Positions 22,501 through 32,419 of a DNA stretch of 64,000 nucleotides are shown piece by piece (the stretch's first letter is position 1; the number at the start of each line of letters is the position of its first letter). Both the position numbers and the translations under genes were made by a program. The notes under the pieces were generated by a model that did not search any database, was not told the origin of the DNA, and saw only the letters and a program-made list of their open reading frames with translations. This DNA is from Bartonella krasnovii (GTDB taxonomy: Bacteria; Pseudomonadota; Alphaproteobacteria; Rhizobiales; Rhizobiaceae): NCBI RefSeq assembly GCF_003606345.3, contig NZ_CP031844.2, positions 2,091,001-2,155,000 of the forward strand. The letters run 5' to 3'.

Positions 22501-25500
22501 ATCTTTTGAAGATAAGAAAACTCTGCGATCTATTGCACGACAGACATGGCTTTATTATGCAAATTTTGTCAACGCACAAAGCAATTATTTGCCCCCCGAT
22601 AATTTTCAAGAAGATCCTGAACCTCTGATTGCACAACGCACATCCCCCACAAATATTGGACTTTATCTTCTTTCTGTTATTGCTGCACGTGACTTTGGCT
22701 GGATTAGTTGTGACGAGACCATTACCCGCATTGAATGTACATTAAGCTCTCTTGAAAAAATGGAAAAATTCCGTGGGCATCTTTATAACTGGTATGAAAC
22801 AGATACACTCAAACCTCTTTTGCCCACTTATGTATCAACTGTTGATTCAGGAAATCTTGCTGGCCATTTGCTCACTCTTGCTTCAGCCTTAAGAGAATGG
22901 GCGGAAAAACCTCATGTTTTTATTCAAAGTGATCAAGAGGGCTTGCGTGATGTTTATGCTCTTTTGGCAGAAACTGTCAAAGAAATTCCGAATAATCAAC
23001 CCACTTTACATTCCTTACGTCAACAAATCGAAGAGCATATCACCAATTTTGATCATTGTATGAATACTGCTCTAGAAACACCAAACACCATCATTTCTCA
23101 GCTTACAGACCTATCACTTATTGCTCGTAATCTTGTGCAGTTAATAGATGAACTTCATCAAAAAATTCAAACGACAAAATCCGCTCAAACACTCTCTTGG
23201 GCAAAGTGTCTTTCAGAAACCTGTGAAGCTCACCATCATGATGCTACTGGTGGCTATGACAGTGAAAAATTACGTAAAACATTGAATAGTTTGGCTGAAG
23301 AAGCGCGGCAAATTGCCTTGGATATGAAATTTGACTTTTTAGAACAACCTGAACGACATCTTTTGTCTATTGGATATCGTGTTCAAGAAAATAAACTCGA
23401 TGAAAATTGTTATGATCTCCTTGCTTCAGAAGCACGCCTAGCAAGTCTTTTTGCTATCGCAAAAGGCGATATAAAAGTAAAACATTGGTTTCATCTTGGT
23501 CGACTCTTCGTTCCCATTGGTTGGAAAGGTGCATTGTTATCATGGTCTGGCTCCATGTTCGAATATCTCATGCCATCCCTTGTTATGCACGAACCTTTGG
23601 GATCTCTCCTCGATCAAACCAATCGACTGATTATTCATCATCAAATACAATACGCCTATAAACGTGGATTACCTTGGGGAATTTCAGAGGCTGCATTTAA
23701 CGCTCGCGATCATTTAATGAATTACCAATATGCTCACTTTGGTGTTCCAAACCTCGGTCTTCAGCGTGGTCTTTCACGCAATACCGTTATTGCTCCCTAT
23801 GCCAGTCTTTTAGCAGCACAATATGTCCCCGACCAAACCGTAACCAATTTAAAATACCTCCGTGATCTTGGAGCTTTGGGAACATACGGTTATTACGATT
23901 CTCTTGATTTTACCCCCTCACGCGTAAAAACAGGAGAAAAATACGCTGTGGTACGCAATTATTATGCGCATCATCATGGTATGTCCATTCTTGCTATCGA
24001 TAATGTTATTTTCCAAGGGCGGATGCGTGATCGCTTTCACCGTGACCCAATCGTTGAAGCAATCCAATTTTTATTACAGGAAAGAGCACCGCATCAAATT
24101 TCCATCATCCATAGCAAAGTTATTGATCGCATGCGTAATAATTGTCGAGAATTCGATGATGCTCCTTTGCGCATTATAAAAAACCCACTGCTTAAACCAC
24201 GTGAAACTTTGCTCTTATCTCATGGTTCCTATTCTACAATGTTGACAGCCAATGGTTCTGGCTACAGCCGTTGGCATGATTATGCGATTACGCGCTTTAT
24301 TCCCGATGCGACAGAAGATCAACAAGGGACTTTGTTCTTTCTCCGTGAAACAGATAGTGGACGTTGGTGGTCTGTGACTGGTGAGCCAACACGCGTTGTA
24401 GGAGAAGAAGCAGTCTGCATTTTTACAGATGAAAAAGCTGAATATATAAAAATGGTTGATGGTATCAAATCAACACTTGAATGTCTTATTACCTCTGAAG
24501 GGTGCGGTGAAGGCAGACGTCTTCAACTTATCAATACAACAAACAAAGACCGTATCATTGAAGTGACCTCTTATGCTGAACTCGCACTCGCAACAATGGA
24601 TGCAGATCAAGTTCATCCTGCTTTTTCGCGTATGTTTATAGAAACAGAAATTGCTAAGACAAGAAGGATAATTTTTGCTAAAAGGCGCAAACGCTCTCCC
24701 AATGACCCTGAAATCCACATTGCCCATTTTGTTACTGGTGATAATATCCAAAAAACAGAAGTAGAAACGGATCGCTTGTTATTCATTGGTAGGGGACGAT
24801 CCATTCATCGCCCTGCAGCATTTGACCGCAATGCGCGTTTTAGCAATAGTCAAGGGTGTGTGCTTGATCCCATTATCTCACTGCGATGCCATGTAAAAAT
24901 TCCAGCACATGAAAAAGTTGAACTCATTTTTTGGACTTTTGCTGCTCATGCAAAAGAAACACTGCACAATTATATTAAACATTATCGTCAACCTAATATA
25001 TTCCAGCAAGAATTTTCAATGGCATGGACACGCTCACAAGTCTCGCTGTATCAAAGTGGTATCAGCCTTAAAGAAGCTATTACCTATCAAAAATATGCAA
25101 CACCACTTATCTATCCTGATCGAACATGGCGTCTTTCTTCAAAAAACTTAGCAAAAAATCTTGGTAAACAATCTGATCTTTGGCCAATGTCACTGTCAGG
25201 AGATATTCCACTCTGCCTTCTCAGATTAGATAATGAGGGAGATATCTCTGTCTTGCGTGAGCTTCTTAAAGCACATGAATATTGGCGTATGCGTGGACTT
25301 GTTGTTGATCTCGTTATTCTTAATGAACAAGCATTTTCCTACATACAAAATACACAACATGCCATTGAATGGGTATGCGAATCTTATCGCCATCACACAC
25401 ATGACACAGATGAACGTCAACATATTTTCACACTTCGGCGTGATCAAATGAATGACCAGAGTTTTAAAACCCTTCTTGCCTCAGCTCGCATTATCCTTGA

Positions 25501-28120
25501 TGCGCAAAACGGGTCTTTGTTTGAACAACTCAAACAATTTGACAATAATGACTTTGATTTCACCATCCATAAGGAACATCAAGAATCCTATTATCAATTA
25601 AACGACCCCAAATATAATCAAGACCGACAAAGTATAGCATCAACGCAGCAAAACCTCTTTGCTTCTCTTGGTCTTATCGGTCAACAAAAAACTTCACCTC
25701 TTCCAATTGATGGAAATGATCTGAAATATTGGAATGGTTATGGTGGATTTAATCATCATAATCATTATGTGATACGTCTTCATGGACATACCACCACACC
25801 ACATCCATGGATTAATGTCATTGCTCATAAAAACTTTGGCTTTCATGTCTCTGCTGAGGGTGCAATTTTTACTTGGGCAAACAATAGTCGTGATTATCAC
25901 CTAACCCCTTGGAGTAATGATCCCATTTCTAACCGCCCAGGAGAAGCGCTTTATCTTGTAGACCGTCTTTCTTTAAAACGATTTTCACCCGTTTCTGCTG
26001 TTGAATGTGATGAAAATGTTGTCTATGAGGCTTGCCATGGTTTTGGATTTTCAACTTTTAAATCCACACATACAGAGATTATCTTAGAACTCACCCATAC
26101 ACTCTATCCAGAAAAACCAGTGCGTCTTTCACGTCTCACCCTTAAAAATAATGGGAAAAAAACACGCAGTTTACGCCTTTATAATTATGTTGAATGGGTT
26201 TTGGGCAATGTCCGTACAAAATATGCACCTTTCATACTCCCCTATTATGATCTTATGCGTGGTGCACATTTTATCCAAAATCCCTACCACATCGACAAAT
26301 CTCAACAAGTGACATTTTTATCTGCTTCCCAAATGCCAACAAGTACGACCACTGATCGCACTGAATTTATCGGTGTAACGGGAACAGTGACACATCCTCA
26401 CGCGATCCGTAAAGCCGATACTCTTTCAAATACAGTTGAAGCAGGATGTGATCCCTGTTCAGCATTTTCCTACGATATTGATCTTCACCCAGGGCAAACA
26501 AAAGAAATCATTTTCTATCTTGGTAGTGCTGAAAATAAGCAAGAAGCGGAAAAATTACTAGACCAAGTGCGTGTAAGTGATTTTGAAACTCTGCTCACAC
26601 AACAAAAACAGCAATGGGATGATTTTGTTGCCCCATTCCAAGTTAAAACACCTGATCCCTCTTTTGATCTTATGGTCAATCATTGGCTTCCTTATCAAAT
26701 TTACGCTTGCCGCATGATGGCACGCGCTGCCTTTTATCAAGCAAGTGGTGCATTTGGCTTTCGCGATCAGTTGCAAGACAGCTTGTCCTTGTTATTATTA
26801 AACCCACAAATCGCGCGTGAACAATTGTTAAACGCCGCGGCACACCAATTTCTCGAAGGCGATGTACAACATTGGTGGTTGCCCGATACAAATGCTGGTG
26901 TTCGCACACGTATTTCTGATGATATTGTTTGGCTTGCCTATGGAACAGCGCTTTATGTCAACACCACTGGTGATAGCATATTTCTTGATACCCCTATTGC
27001 TTTTATTGAAGGAGATTCTCTCAACAGTGAACAACAAGATGCTTATTTTAAGCCCATACAATCCTTAAAGGTCGCAACAATTTATGAACATTGTGCTTTA
27101 GCTTTAGATCTTGCCATCAAACGCTGTGGACCACATGGACTTCCCCTTATTTTGAGCGGCGATTGGAATGATGGCATGAATTTGGTAGGTATTAAAGGAA
27201 AAGGTGAAAGCACGTGGTTGGGATGGTTTCTTGGGTGCACACTACAAGCATTTATCCCCCTTGCCCGAAAAAGGAATGACAACACCCGTGTTGCAACATG
27301 GAGTGCATATCTTGAACGTTTAACAAAGTCCTTAGAAGAAAATGGTTGGGATGGTGCTTGGTATCGGCGTGGTTATTTTGATGATGGAACGCCCCTTGGC
27401 TCTCAAATCAATGATGAATGTAAAATTGATACCATTGCGCAATCTTGGGCTGTTATTTCGCAAATGGCATCGCCTGAGCGCCAAAAAAAAGCAATGGCAT
27501 CAATGCTTGAACAGCTGTATGATGAAAAAGGCGGCCTTATACGCCTTTTCTGGCCACCTTTTGATAAAACAACTCTCGAACCCGGTTATATAAAAGGTTA
27601 TCCCCCAGGTATTCGAGAAAATGGCGGTCAATATACGCATGGTGCTATTTGGAGTATTTTGGCGCTTGCGCAAATGGGTGAAAGCGATAAAGCTTATACT
27701 TTATTTTCTGCCATTAACCCGATTACTCATGGGCAAAATCCTGAAATTTATCGTGTGGAACCTTATGTTATGGCTGCAGATATTTATGCCATTGAACCAT
27801 ATCGTGGACAAGGTGGTTGGACATGGTATACAGGTTCGGCAGGCTGGTTCTACCGCGCCGCAACACAAGCTATTCTTGGGATTAATCGTCAAAATGACCA
27901 ATTATTCTTAGAGCCACATTTACCTTCTTCATGGTCTGAATATGAAGCAAAAATGAAATTTCATGATGCTGTTTATACCATTAAAGTGAAATGGGGAGCT
28001 GAAAATATGCTTCGTGTTGATGATAAAAATTATGCTCATATTCAAGCAGGGATAAAGTTGGAAAAAACGGGCAAACATGAGATCATATGCGTTCTTAAAT
28101 CCTCAAAACAGAAAAGATAA
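19544..28120 (+). CDS. cgs: cyclic beta-1,2-glucan synthase (NdvB/Cgs type)
   Basis: A giant inner-membrane enzyme of 2858 residues, close to the roughly 2830 of Brucella Cgs. It makes periplasmic cyclic beta-1,2-glucans from UDP-glucose by self-priming, elongating, length-controlling and cyclising. A glycosyltransferase (GT84-type) domain lies between transmembrane groups, with the LDADTRLTP motif near residue 624 and YHRWVRGDWQ near 771. Membrane segments occur at about 405-465, 810-870 and 945-1000. The middle carries the GT84-associated region. The C-terminal third is GH94-phosphorylase-like, with the LSGDWNDGMNLVG motif near residue 2540 and YPPGIRENGGQYTHGA. No glucan exporter (ndvA) is in the window. 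The frame is intact over 8.6 kb despite heavy decay in nearby intergenic DNA, which implies selection. Confidence 0.95.
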   Translation: MACTIPFIKYFFSQKKGKDHFINTALPLRAIYKVQEDLYDLGHDIASGKEILLPEYEGVEDFRKRLDENAKLILRAFHTCYIAAQNDETMAPSAQWLLDNHYTIDKTIQQLRCNLSKSFIKQLPLYKQRTDIPRIFALAWLYIAHTDSIFSQKTLTAMINGFQEVCALKIGELWALPSVIQMLLIENVRRLALRIEQTRTMRQLAHKVADKIFLTYNETKLHTLFTCYAPFTVYPSFSAHLFYRLRSASVDSTTALNWLEQQLHSQGSSLEIATTDEHLRQAEDGVTMGNIIRTLKALGDVDWTVWFETVSSVDSILHKNSDFSKIDTHSRNIYRQVIEKVARFSPLSEQEVARKAIEIALSPSENTPLHSSVGWYLTGDGRHSFEKACGYTPPFFIKWARFFCRSKISIIAIPVSFLTLILLLTIYALLQTSETPWVSLLFTALALFPAIDTAFSFFNTVVSWIIPSKQLIGYEYKKGIPEYARTMVVVPTLITSRESIDEQVHNLEVHYLSNPKGAIHFALLTDWVDSPLEQTQDDLDLLHYAQKSIDQLNCRYPRGDIPLFFLLHRKRLYNTSEKCWMGWERKRGKLHELNLLLRGNKNTSFYPPNPHLPMDCRFVMTLDADTRLTPECVTKLVGKLNHPLNHPTFDPHHKKVVKGYSILQPRITPSLTTGKETSILQRAFSTNRGLDPYVFAVSDTYQDLLGEGTFIGKGLYHIDVFQQALDGKIKENTVLSHDLLEGGYARTALVSDVEVIEDYPIAYHVDVARYHRWVRGDWQLLPYLFCPRQISSTTRWKMQDNLRRSLTPLMWLIAAFAGWSLLPLKSAILWQTFLFFSLFISPILSVLQTLIPSNIDYSLRGYFQLILHKMTLISANIFLKMIFLAHSAYFMTDAIIRTLYRMAISKQHLLEWKTSAATKSMPNSLGFSIFTMWPAALIGILAIAMPLFSHNFASFIALPFGLAWFFSPFIAWIVSQPSTFQDTLHESFEDKKTLRSIARQTWLYYANFVNAQSNYLPPDNFQEDPEPLIAQRTSPTNIGLYLLSVIAARDFGWISCDETITRIECTLSSLEKMEKFRGHLYNWYETDTLKPLLPTYVSTVDSGNLAGHLLTLASALREWAEKPHVFIQSDQEGLRDVYALLAETVKEIPNNQPTLHSLRQQIEEHITNFDHCMNTALETPNTIISQLTDLSLIARNLVQLIDELHQKIQTTKSAQTLSWAKCLSETCEAHHHDATGGYDSEKLRKTLNSLAEEARQIALDMKFDFLEQPERHLLSIGYRVQENKLDENCYDLLASEARLASLFAIAKGDIKVKHWFHLGRLFVPIGWKGALLSWSGSMFEYLMPSLVMHEPLGSLLDQTNRLIIHHQIQYAYKRGLPWGISEAAFNARDHLMNYQYAHFGVPNLGLQRGLSRNTVIAPYASLLAAQYVPDQTVTNLKYLRDLGALGTYGYYDSLDFTPSRVKTGEKYAVVRNYYAHHHGMSILAIDNVIFQGRMRDRFHRDPIVEAIQFLLQERAPHQISIIHSKVIDRMRNNCREFDDAPLRIIKNPLLKPRETLLLSHGSYSTMLTANGSGYSRWHDYAITRFIPDATEDQQGTLFFLRETDSGRWWSVTGEPTRVVGEEAVCIFTDEKAEYIKMVDGIKSTLECLITSEGCGEGRRLQLINTTNKDRIIEVTSYAELALATMDADQVHPAFSRMFIETEIAKTRRIIFAKRRKRSPNDPEIHIAHFVTGDNIQKTEVETDRLLFIGRGRSIHRPAAFDRNARFSNSQGCVLDPIISLRCHVKIPAHEKVELIFWTFAAHAKETLHNYIKHYRQPNIFQQEFSMAWTRSQVSLYQSGISLKEAITYQKYATPLIYPDRTWRLSSKNLAKNLGKQSDLWPMSLSGDIPLCLLRLDNEGDISVLRELLKAHEYWRMRGLVVDLVILNEQAFSYIQNTQHAIEWVCESYRHHTHDTDERQHIFTLRRDQMNDQSFKTLLASARIILDAQNGSLFEQLKQFDNNDFDFTIHKEHQESYYQLNDPKYNQDRQSIASTQQNLFASLGLIGQQKTSPLPIDGNDLKYWNGYGGFNHHNHYVIRLHGHTTTPHPWINVIAHKNFGFHVSAEGAIFTWANNSRDYHLTPWSNDPISNRPGEALYLVDRLSLKRFSPVSAVECDENVVYEACHGFGFSTFKSTHTEIILELTHTLYPEKPVRLSRLTLKNNGKKTRSLRLYNYVEWVLGNVRTKYAPFILPYYDLMRGAHFIQNPYHIDKSQQVTFLSASQMPTSTTTDRTEFIGVTGTVTHPHAIRKADTLSNTVEAGCDPCSAFSYDIDLHPGQTKEIIFYLGSAENKQEAEKLLDQVRVSDFETLLTQQKQQWDDFVAPFQVKTPDPSFDLMVNHWLPYQIYACRMMARAAFYQASGAFGFRDQLQDSLSLLLLNPQIAREQLLNAAAHQFLEGDVQHWWLPDTNAGVRTRISDDIVWLAYGTALYVNTTGDSIFLDTPIAFIEGDSLNSEQQDAYFKPIQSLKVATIYEHCALALDLAIKRCGPHGLPLILSGDWNDGMNLVGIKGKGESTWLGWFLGCTLQAFIPLARKRNDNTRVATWSAYLERLTKSLEENGWDGAWYRRGYFDDGTPLGSQINDECKIDTIAQSWAVISQMASPERQKKAMASMLEQLYDEKGGLIRLFWPPFDKTTLEPGYIKGYPPGIRENGGQYTHGAIWSILALAQMGESDKAYTLFSAINPITHGQNPEIYRVEPYVMAADIYAIEPYRGQGGWTWYTGSAGWFYRAATQAILGINRQNDQLFLEPHLPSSWSEYEAKMKFHDAVYTIKVKWGAENMLRVDDKNYAHIQAGIKLEKTGKHEIICVLKSSKQKR

Positions 28121-28256
28121 AAGGCTTTTTTTATTCTTGCTCAAAACCTTAGAGTTGTTATAGTTTCTCTCATTCCTATATGTATTCTATTGACCTATAT
28201 GGATTTTGTTGGAGCACAATAATTTTATATTCTACGAGACTGAAAGAACGAGGGTT

Positions 28257-29561
28257 ATGAATCATCCAGATATTGCAAGGCGTGTTTACAATCATACCTG
28301 GAAACTTGATCCTATTATTCGTTCATTGCTCGATACGGATTTTTATAAACTTCTTATGGTACAGATGATTTGGGGGCTTTATCCTCATGTCAATGTTACC
28401 TTCTCCCTCATAAACCGCAGCAAAACAATACGTCTTGCCGATGATATTGATGAGGGTGAACTGCGTGCCCAACTTGATCACGCCTTGAGCTTGCGCTTTA
28501 CGAAAAAAGAAATGATTTGGCTTGCTGGTAATACATTTTATGGGCGTAAACAAATTTTCGAACCAGATTTTCTTCATTGGCTTGAGAACTTTCAACTCCC
28601 AGAATATGAACTTACCCGCAAAGATGGCCAATATATCCTTCATTTTCACGGTCCGTGGGCTCATAGCTCCATGTGGGAAATTCCCGCTCTTGCTATTATC
28701 AGTGAATTGCGTTCACGTGCCGCTATGAAAAACCTCGATCGTTTTGCTCTCGATGTACTTTATGCACGCGCTAAAGCAAAAATGTGGAGTAAAGTTGAAC
28801 GTCTTAAAAAATTACCTGATATTAAAATATCTGATTTTGGTACAAGACGTCGTCATTCTTTTTTATGGCAACGCTGGTGTGTTGAAGCATTAAAAGAAGG
28901 TATTGGCAATTCTTTTACCGGAACTTCTAATGTTCTTCTAGCCATGGATACAGATTTAGAAGCTCTTGGAACCAATGCCCATGAATTACCCATGGTCATT
29001 GCTGCTCTTAGCAACAATGATGATGATTTACGCAGAGCACCCTATCAAGTCTTGCAAGATTGGAATCGTTATTACGGTGGAAATCTTCTTATTGTTTTGC
29101 CTGATACCTTTGGCACAGAAGCATTTTTATGCAATGCTCCAGATTGGGTAGCAGATTGGACAGGTTTTAGACCGGATAGTGCACCCCCTATTGAAGGTGG
29201 AGAACGTATTATTCAATGGTGGAAAGAAAAAGGAAAAGATCCACGCGAAAAACTCTTAATTTTTTCTGATGCACTTGATGTCGATACAATTGAAAAAACC
29301 TATCATCATTTCCAGGGAAAAGTGCGCATGAGTTTTGGATGGGGCACTGATCTTACCAATGACTTTACAGGCTGCGCTCCTCAAGAAATCGCAACCCTTG
29401 ATGCTCTTTCCCTTGTTTGTAAGGTAACTCATGCCAATGGTCGACCAGCCGTAAAACTTTCAGATAACCCTGAAAAAACGATTGGTGATTCAAAAGAGTT
29501 ACAACGTTATCTCAATTTTTTTGGTGATAAAAAGCGCTTTGCTGGACCTACAAAGATGTAG
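28257..29561 (+). CDS. pncB: nicotinate phosphoribosyltransferase
   Basis: Forms nicotinate mononucleotide from nicotinate and PRPP in the Preiss-Handler NAD salvage route. With the start at ATG 28257 ([19 protein letters not shown], after GAACGAGGG) the product has 434 residues, the usual rhizobial length; an upstream in-frame start at 28206 lacks support. Landmarks are [11 protein letters not shown] near residue 26, [14 protein letters not shown] near 200 with the catalytic His region, [10 protein letters not shown], and [10 protein letters not shown] near 370 for phosphate binding. It follows cgs by 136 bases with no strong terminator between them. Confidence 0.94.
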   Translation: MNHPDIARRVYNHTWKLDPIIRSLLDTDFYKLLMVQMIWGLYPHVNVTFSLINRSKTIRLADDIDEGELRAQLDHALSLRFTKKEMIWLAGNTFYGRKQIFEPDFLHWLENFQLPEYELTRKDGQYILHFHGPWAHSSMWEIPALAIISELRSRAAMKNLDRFALDVLYARAKAKMWSKVERLKKLPDIKISDFGTRRRHSFLWQRWCVEALKEGIGNSFTGTSNVLLAMDTDLEALGTNAHELPMVIAALSNNDDDLRRAPYQVLQDWNRYYGGNLLIVLPDTFGTEAFLCNAPDWVADWTGFRPDSAPPIEGGERIIQWWKEKGKDPREKLLIFSDALDVDTIEKTYHHFQGKVRMSFGWGTDLTNDFTGCAPQEIATLDALSLVCKVTHANGRPAVKLSDNPEKTIGDSKELQRYLNFFGDKKRFAGPTKM

Positions 29562-29600
29562 TTTTCAGCTCTTTAGATATATTGATTAAAAAGTTAAGCT

Positions 29601-29693
29601 TTATCCTACTTTAAGGACGAGTATTCTTAACTCTTTTAAGGTCATAGTAAATCGTTCAGCTTCTTGTTGAGCCGATTCCACTTGGTTTCTCAT
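29601..29693 (-). other. 30-codon open frame, probable protein remnant
   Basis: On the minus strand, ATG 29693 opens a 30-residue frame (MRNQVESAQQEAERFTMTLK, then ELRILVLKVG and a stop at 29601). The amphipathic Q/E/L-rich composition looks like real coding sequence, perhaps the C-terminal coiled-coil end of a lost protein, but a stop lies five codons upstream and no family is recognised. The surrounding 29562-29839 holds nothing else. Confidence 0.25.
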
Positions 29694-29839
29694 ACATTCG
29701 GTTCACTTATACAAGGCGCAATAAGAAAAACTTAAAAATATGCACGATGCATTTAAAAAACTTAATGTATCAAGAATGTATCAAGGAAGTTTAGCGAAAG
29801 AAACTTACATGCTTTACAAAAATAAAGCCTTTTCTATCA

Positions 29840-30226
29840 TTATGAAGATGGACGTGTCACAATATAAATAGCAATTAACAATGATATAACGGCAATGAGT
29901 AAAGAAATCCATAAAGGAGGGTGTAGCATTACGAAAAAGGATAATCCCCCTCCTGTCATACTCATCACGGCAAAAATTTTAACAAATGGAGAAATAGCTC
30001 TTCTTTCTTCCCATCGTTTAAGAGGGGGACCAAAAATACGATGATTATTCAACCACTGATGAAAATGTGGAGAAGAACGCGTAAAACACCATGAGGCAAC
30101 CAACAAAAAAGGTACCGTTGGCATAATAGGTAATACCACACCGATAATACCTAATATAACCATTATCCAACCTGCTATATAATAGCAGAGGCGTAAAGGG
30201 TGTGATATCTTGAAATATTTCTTCAT
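29840..30226 (-). CDS. DUF454 / YbaN-family inner-membrane protein
   Basis: A 128-residue protein with the DUF454 signature GWIMVILGIIGVVLPIMPTVPFLLVASWCFTRSSP near the N-terminus, then HFHQWLNNHRIFGPPLKRW and two C-terminal membrane segments. The family (E. coli YbaN) is a small membrane protein of unsettled function; in many proteobacteria it sits near iron or heme genes. Here the next operon on the same strand is the SitABCD-type metal transporter, but a terminator separates them. It is intact. Confidence 0.88.
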   Translation of the reverse strand: MKKYFKISHPLRLCYYIAGWIMVILGIIGVVLPIMPTVPFLLVASWCFTRSSPHFHQWLNNHRIFGPPLKRWEERRAISPFVKIFAVMSMTGGGLSFFVMLHPPLWISLLIAVISLLIAIYIVTRPSS

Positions 30227-30450
30227 TCTCTCGTATTATTTTCCTCCACTTAAAACTTTACACAAAAAAATTGTATCTGTTTTACTGTTTATATCTTTGA
30301 GTGGGCAATCCCTCTTTACTATTTTCCTTCTCCACCATTTCTATGTGTAAGTGCCTTTACTGTCATAAGTTCCTTCAGGATACTAAATCGCTTTGCAATA
30401 TGATAATTATTTTAAATGGTTTCAAGAAATAAGAAGAGACTTTAGAAAAG
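30227..30450. other. gene-free spacer downstream of the sit operon
   Basis: No gene is seen. The only candidate is a 15-codon minus-strand frame beginning MTVKALTHRN near 30350, too short to judge. Confidence 0.4.
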
Positions 30451-30491
30451 TAAAAAAAATAAAAAGGCTGCAGAATAAATCAATGCAGCCT
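30451..30491 (-). terminator. intrinsic terminator for the sit operon
   Basis: On the minus strand AGGCTGCA/TGCAGCCT (30465-30472 with 30484-30491) forms a perfect 8-bp stem with an 11-base loop, followed by TTTTTATTTTTTTT. It lies about 160 bases after the sitD stop. Confidence 0.75.
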
Positions 30492-30500
30492 CTTAATTAA

Positions 30501-30578
30501 GAATGCAGTGTTGGGGGGGGGAGAAAAATACTGCATTCATTTGCTAGACATTAGGAGGAAAAATAACCTAGCAATTCA
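30501..30578. repeat. two hairpins, one with a nine-G loop tract
   Basis: GAATGCAGT (30501-30509) pairs perfectly with ACTGCATTC (30530-30538) around a loop that carries nine consecutive G (30513-30521). Immediately after, TTGCTAG (30541-30547) pairs with CTAGCAA around a loop containing AGGAGG. Together with the terminator at 30465-30491, three stem-loops stand in a row downstream of sitD. Confidence 0.5.
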
Positions 30579-30650
30579 ACCTCTAATTAAAATAAGCATA
30601 AGAAACAATGTATAAAAATGCATGGCTGATATGCATGAATTTTATCACCG

Positions 30651-31556
30651 TCAAGTTTCTTGAACTGTGTTTTGACGAATGAAAATCATCATAAAAATGG
30701 CAATAAAAATCAATGTTAAGATCAACACAATTGTGGAAGCAGAATCAGAGCCGATAAATAAACTGAGATAAATCCCTAAAAAACCAGAAAGAGCTGCAAC
30801 AAGTATCGCGATCATTAACATAAAAGAAAACCGTTTTGTGACAAGATAGGCAATTGCTCCTGGTGCTATCAGTAAGGAAATAACAAGTACAATTCCAACC
30901 GCTTTCAAAGCCGCAACAATTGTGAGAGAAATCATTGTGAGAAGGGTATAGTGGAGCAGTGATATTCGCAATCCCATCGCACGACCTTGTACGGAATCAA
31001 AAATATACAGCATAAAATCACGCCATTTTGCGCCTAAAATAAAGGTAACGATCGCAGAAATAATCGCCGTCTGTGTAATATCAAGCCAGTTAACACCCAA
31101 CAGGTTACCAAATAGAATATGATTTAAATCTAGGCTACTATAGATAGATGTTGCCAAAACAAGCCCTAAACCAAACATTGATGAAAAAACAACACCCATC
31201 ACTGTATCTTGTTTGATACGACTATTGCTTCCTAAAAAACCTGTTGTAAGAGCACAAACCATACCCGCAATAAAAGCACCGCACGTAATCAAAGTCATTG
31301 TAATATTCTCTGGACGCATATGCTGGAACCAAGCAAATGGTAAAGAAGTCAAAAATGCTATCACCCACGGCGTTGTCATATAACCAACAACAACACCAGG
31401 AAAAACGGCATGGGAAATGGCATCTCCTAACAATGCCCATCCTTTCAGAATAAGAAAACAAGAAAGCATTGCCATTGGAATAGAAAGGATCATAACAATA
31501 AGCATGCCTTTCAGCATAAAAGAAAATTGAAAAGGAAGTAGTAATTGATCAATCAT
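30651..31556 (-). CDS. sitD: Mn/Fe ABC transporter permease, SitD-like
   Basis: One of two membrane subunits of an ABC-3 family manganese/iron importer. It has 301 residues and about eight transmembrane segments. The ABC-3 pattern is seen in SCFLILKGWALLGDAISHAVFPGVVVGYM near residue 33 and IAPGAIAYLVTKRF near 230. Last gene of the operon; its start overlaps the sitC stop by 4 bases. Its sequence parallels that of sitC, as expected for a heterodimeric permease. Metal preference (Mn versus Fe) cannot be read from the permease. Confidence 0.9.
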   Translation of the reverse strand: MIDQLLLPFQFSFMLKGMLIVMILSIPMAMLSCFLILKGWALLGDAISHAVFPGVVVGYMTTPWVIAFLTSLPFAWFQHMRPENITMTLITCGAFIAGMVCALTTGFLGSNSRIKQDTVMGVVFSSMFGLGLVLATSIYSSLDLNHILFGNLLGVNWLDITQTAIISAIVTFILGAKWRDFMLYIFDSVQGRAMGLRISLLHYTLLTMISLTIVAALKAVGIVLVISLLIAPGAIAYLVTKRFSFMLMIAILVAALSGFLGIYLSLFIGSDSASTIVLILTLIFIAIFMMIFIRQNTVQET

Positions 31557-32419
31557 GACAATATCATCCCTTTTTTGGCTGCATTGATCCGTAAACGTGC
31601 AGCAATATACCCGTGTTTAGGAGCAAAAATAAAAGCTAACATAAACAAAAATGCTTGAAAAAGCACAACGACACCACCCGTTTGTGCATTCAAAAAATAA
31701 CTCACATAAACACCCAATACGCTTGTAAATGTTCCAATTATAACCGCAATAATCAAGATATTCGAAAAACGATCACTTAAGAGATAAGCTGTTGCCCCAG
31801 GTGTTACCACAAGGCAAATGACCAAAAATGCTCCAACTGTTTGCATCGCAGCAACAGTACAAGCAGCAAGCAGTGTAAAAAAGAGAATCTTTAAAAATTT
31901 TACGTTCAATCCAATGGCATGTGCGTGTGTTTCATCAAATAAAGAAACAAGGAGATCTTTCCATTTTAAAAGCAATAGAAATAAAGAGAAAAAACCAATA
32001 AAAGCCAGTTGTATAATATCTGATAAACTGACTGCTAAAATATTTCCCAAAACAATCGTATCAATATTCACAGCCATTGGTTTTAATGATTTGAGAAATA
32101 ATCCAAAAGCAAAAAAAGAAGAAAAAATGAGACCAATAATGGTATCTTCTTTCAGTTTTGTCCGCTGATTAAAAAACAGCATAGCTGCTGCAGCAAGACC
32201 ACCAGAAAAAAAAGCGCCAAGTGAAAACGGTAACCCTAAAAGGTAAGCCCCTGCGACACCAGGTACAATTGAATGGGAAAGCGCATCACCAATAAGCGAC
32301 CAACCTTTTAACATCAAAAAAGCAGAAAGAAAGGCACAAACACACCCAACTAACCCAGAAACCCACATTGCATTCACCATATATTGGTAGCTCAGTGGTT
32401 CAAGCAAAAAAGAAATCAT
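31553..32419 (-). CDS. sitC: Mn/Fe ABC transporter permease, SitC-like
   Basis: The first permease subunit of the importer, 288 residues with about eight membrane segments. The ABC-3 landmarks are [32 protein letters not shown] near residue 30 and [16 protein letters not shown] near 215, with the coupling-loop region between. It overlaps sitB upstream and sitD downstream by 4 bases each, giving tight translational coupling. It is intact. Confidence 0.9.
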   Translation of the reverse strand: MISFLLEPLSYQYMVNAMWVSGLVGCVCAFLSAFLMLKGWSLIGDALSHSIVPGVAGAYLLGLPFSLGAFFSGGLAAAAMLFFNQRTKLKEDTIIGLIFSSFFAFGLFLKSLKPMAVNIDTIVLGNILAVSLSDIIQLAFIGFFSLFLLLLKWKDLLVSLFDETHAHAIGLNVKFLKILFFTLLAACTVAAMQTVGAFLVICLVVTPGATAYLLSDRFSNILIIAVIIGTFTSVLGVYVSYFLNAQTGGVVVLFQAFLFMLAFIFAPKHGYIAARLRINAAKKGMILS

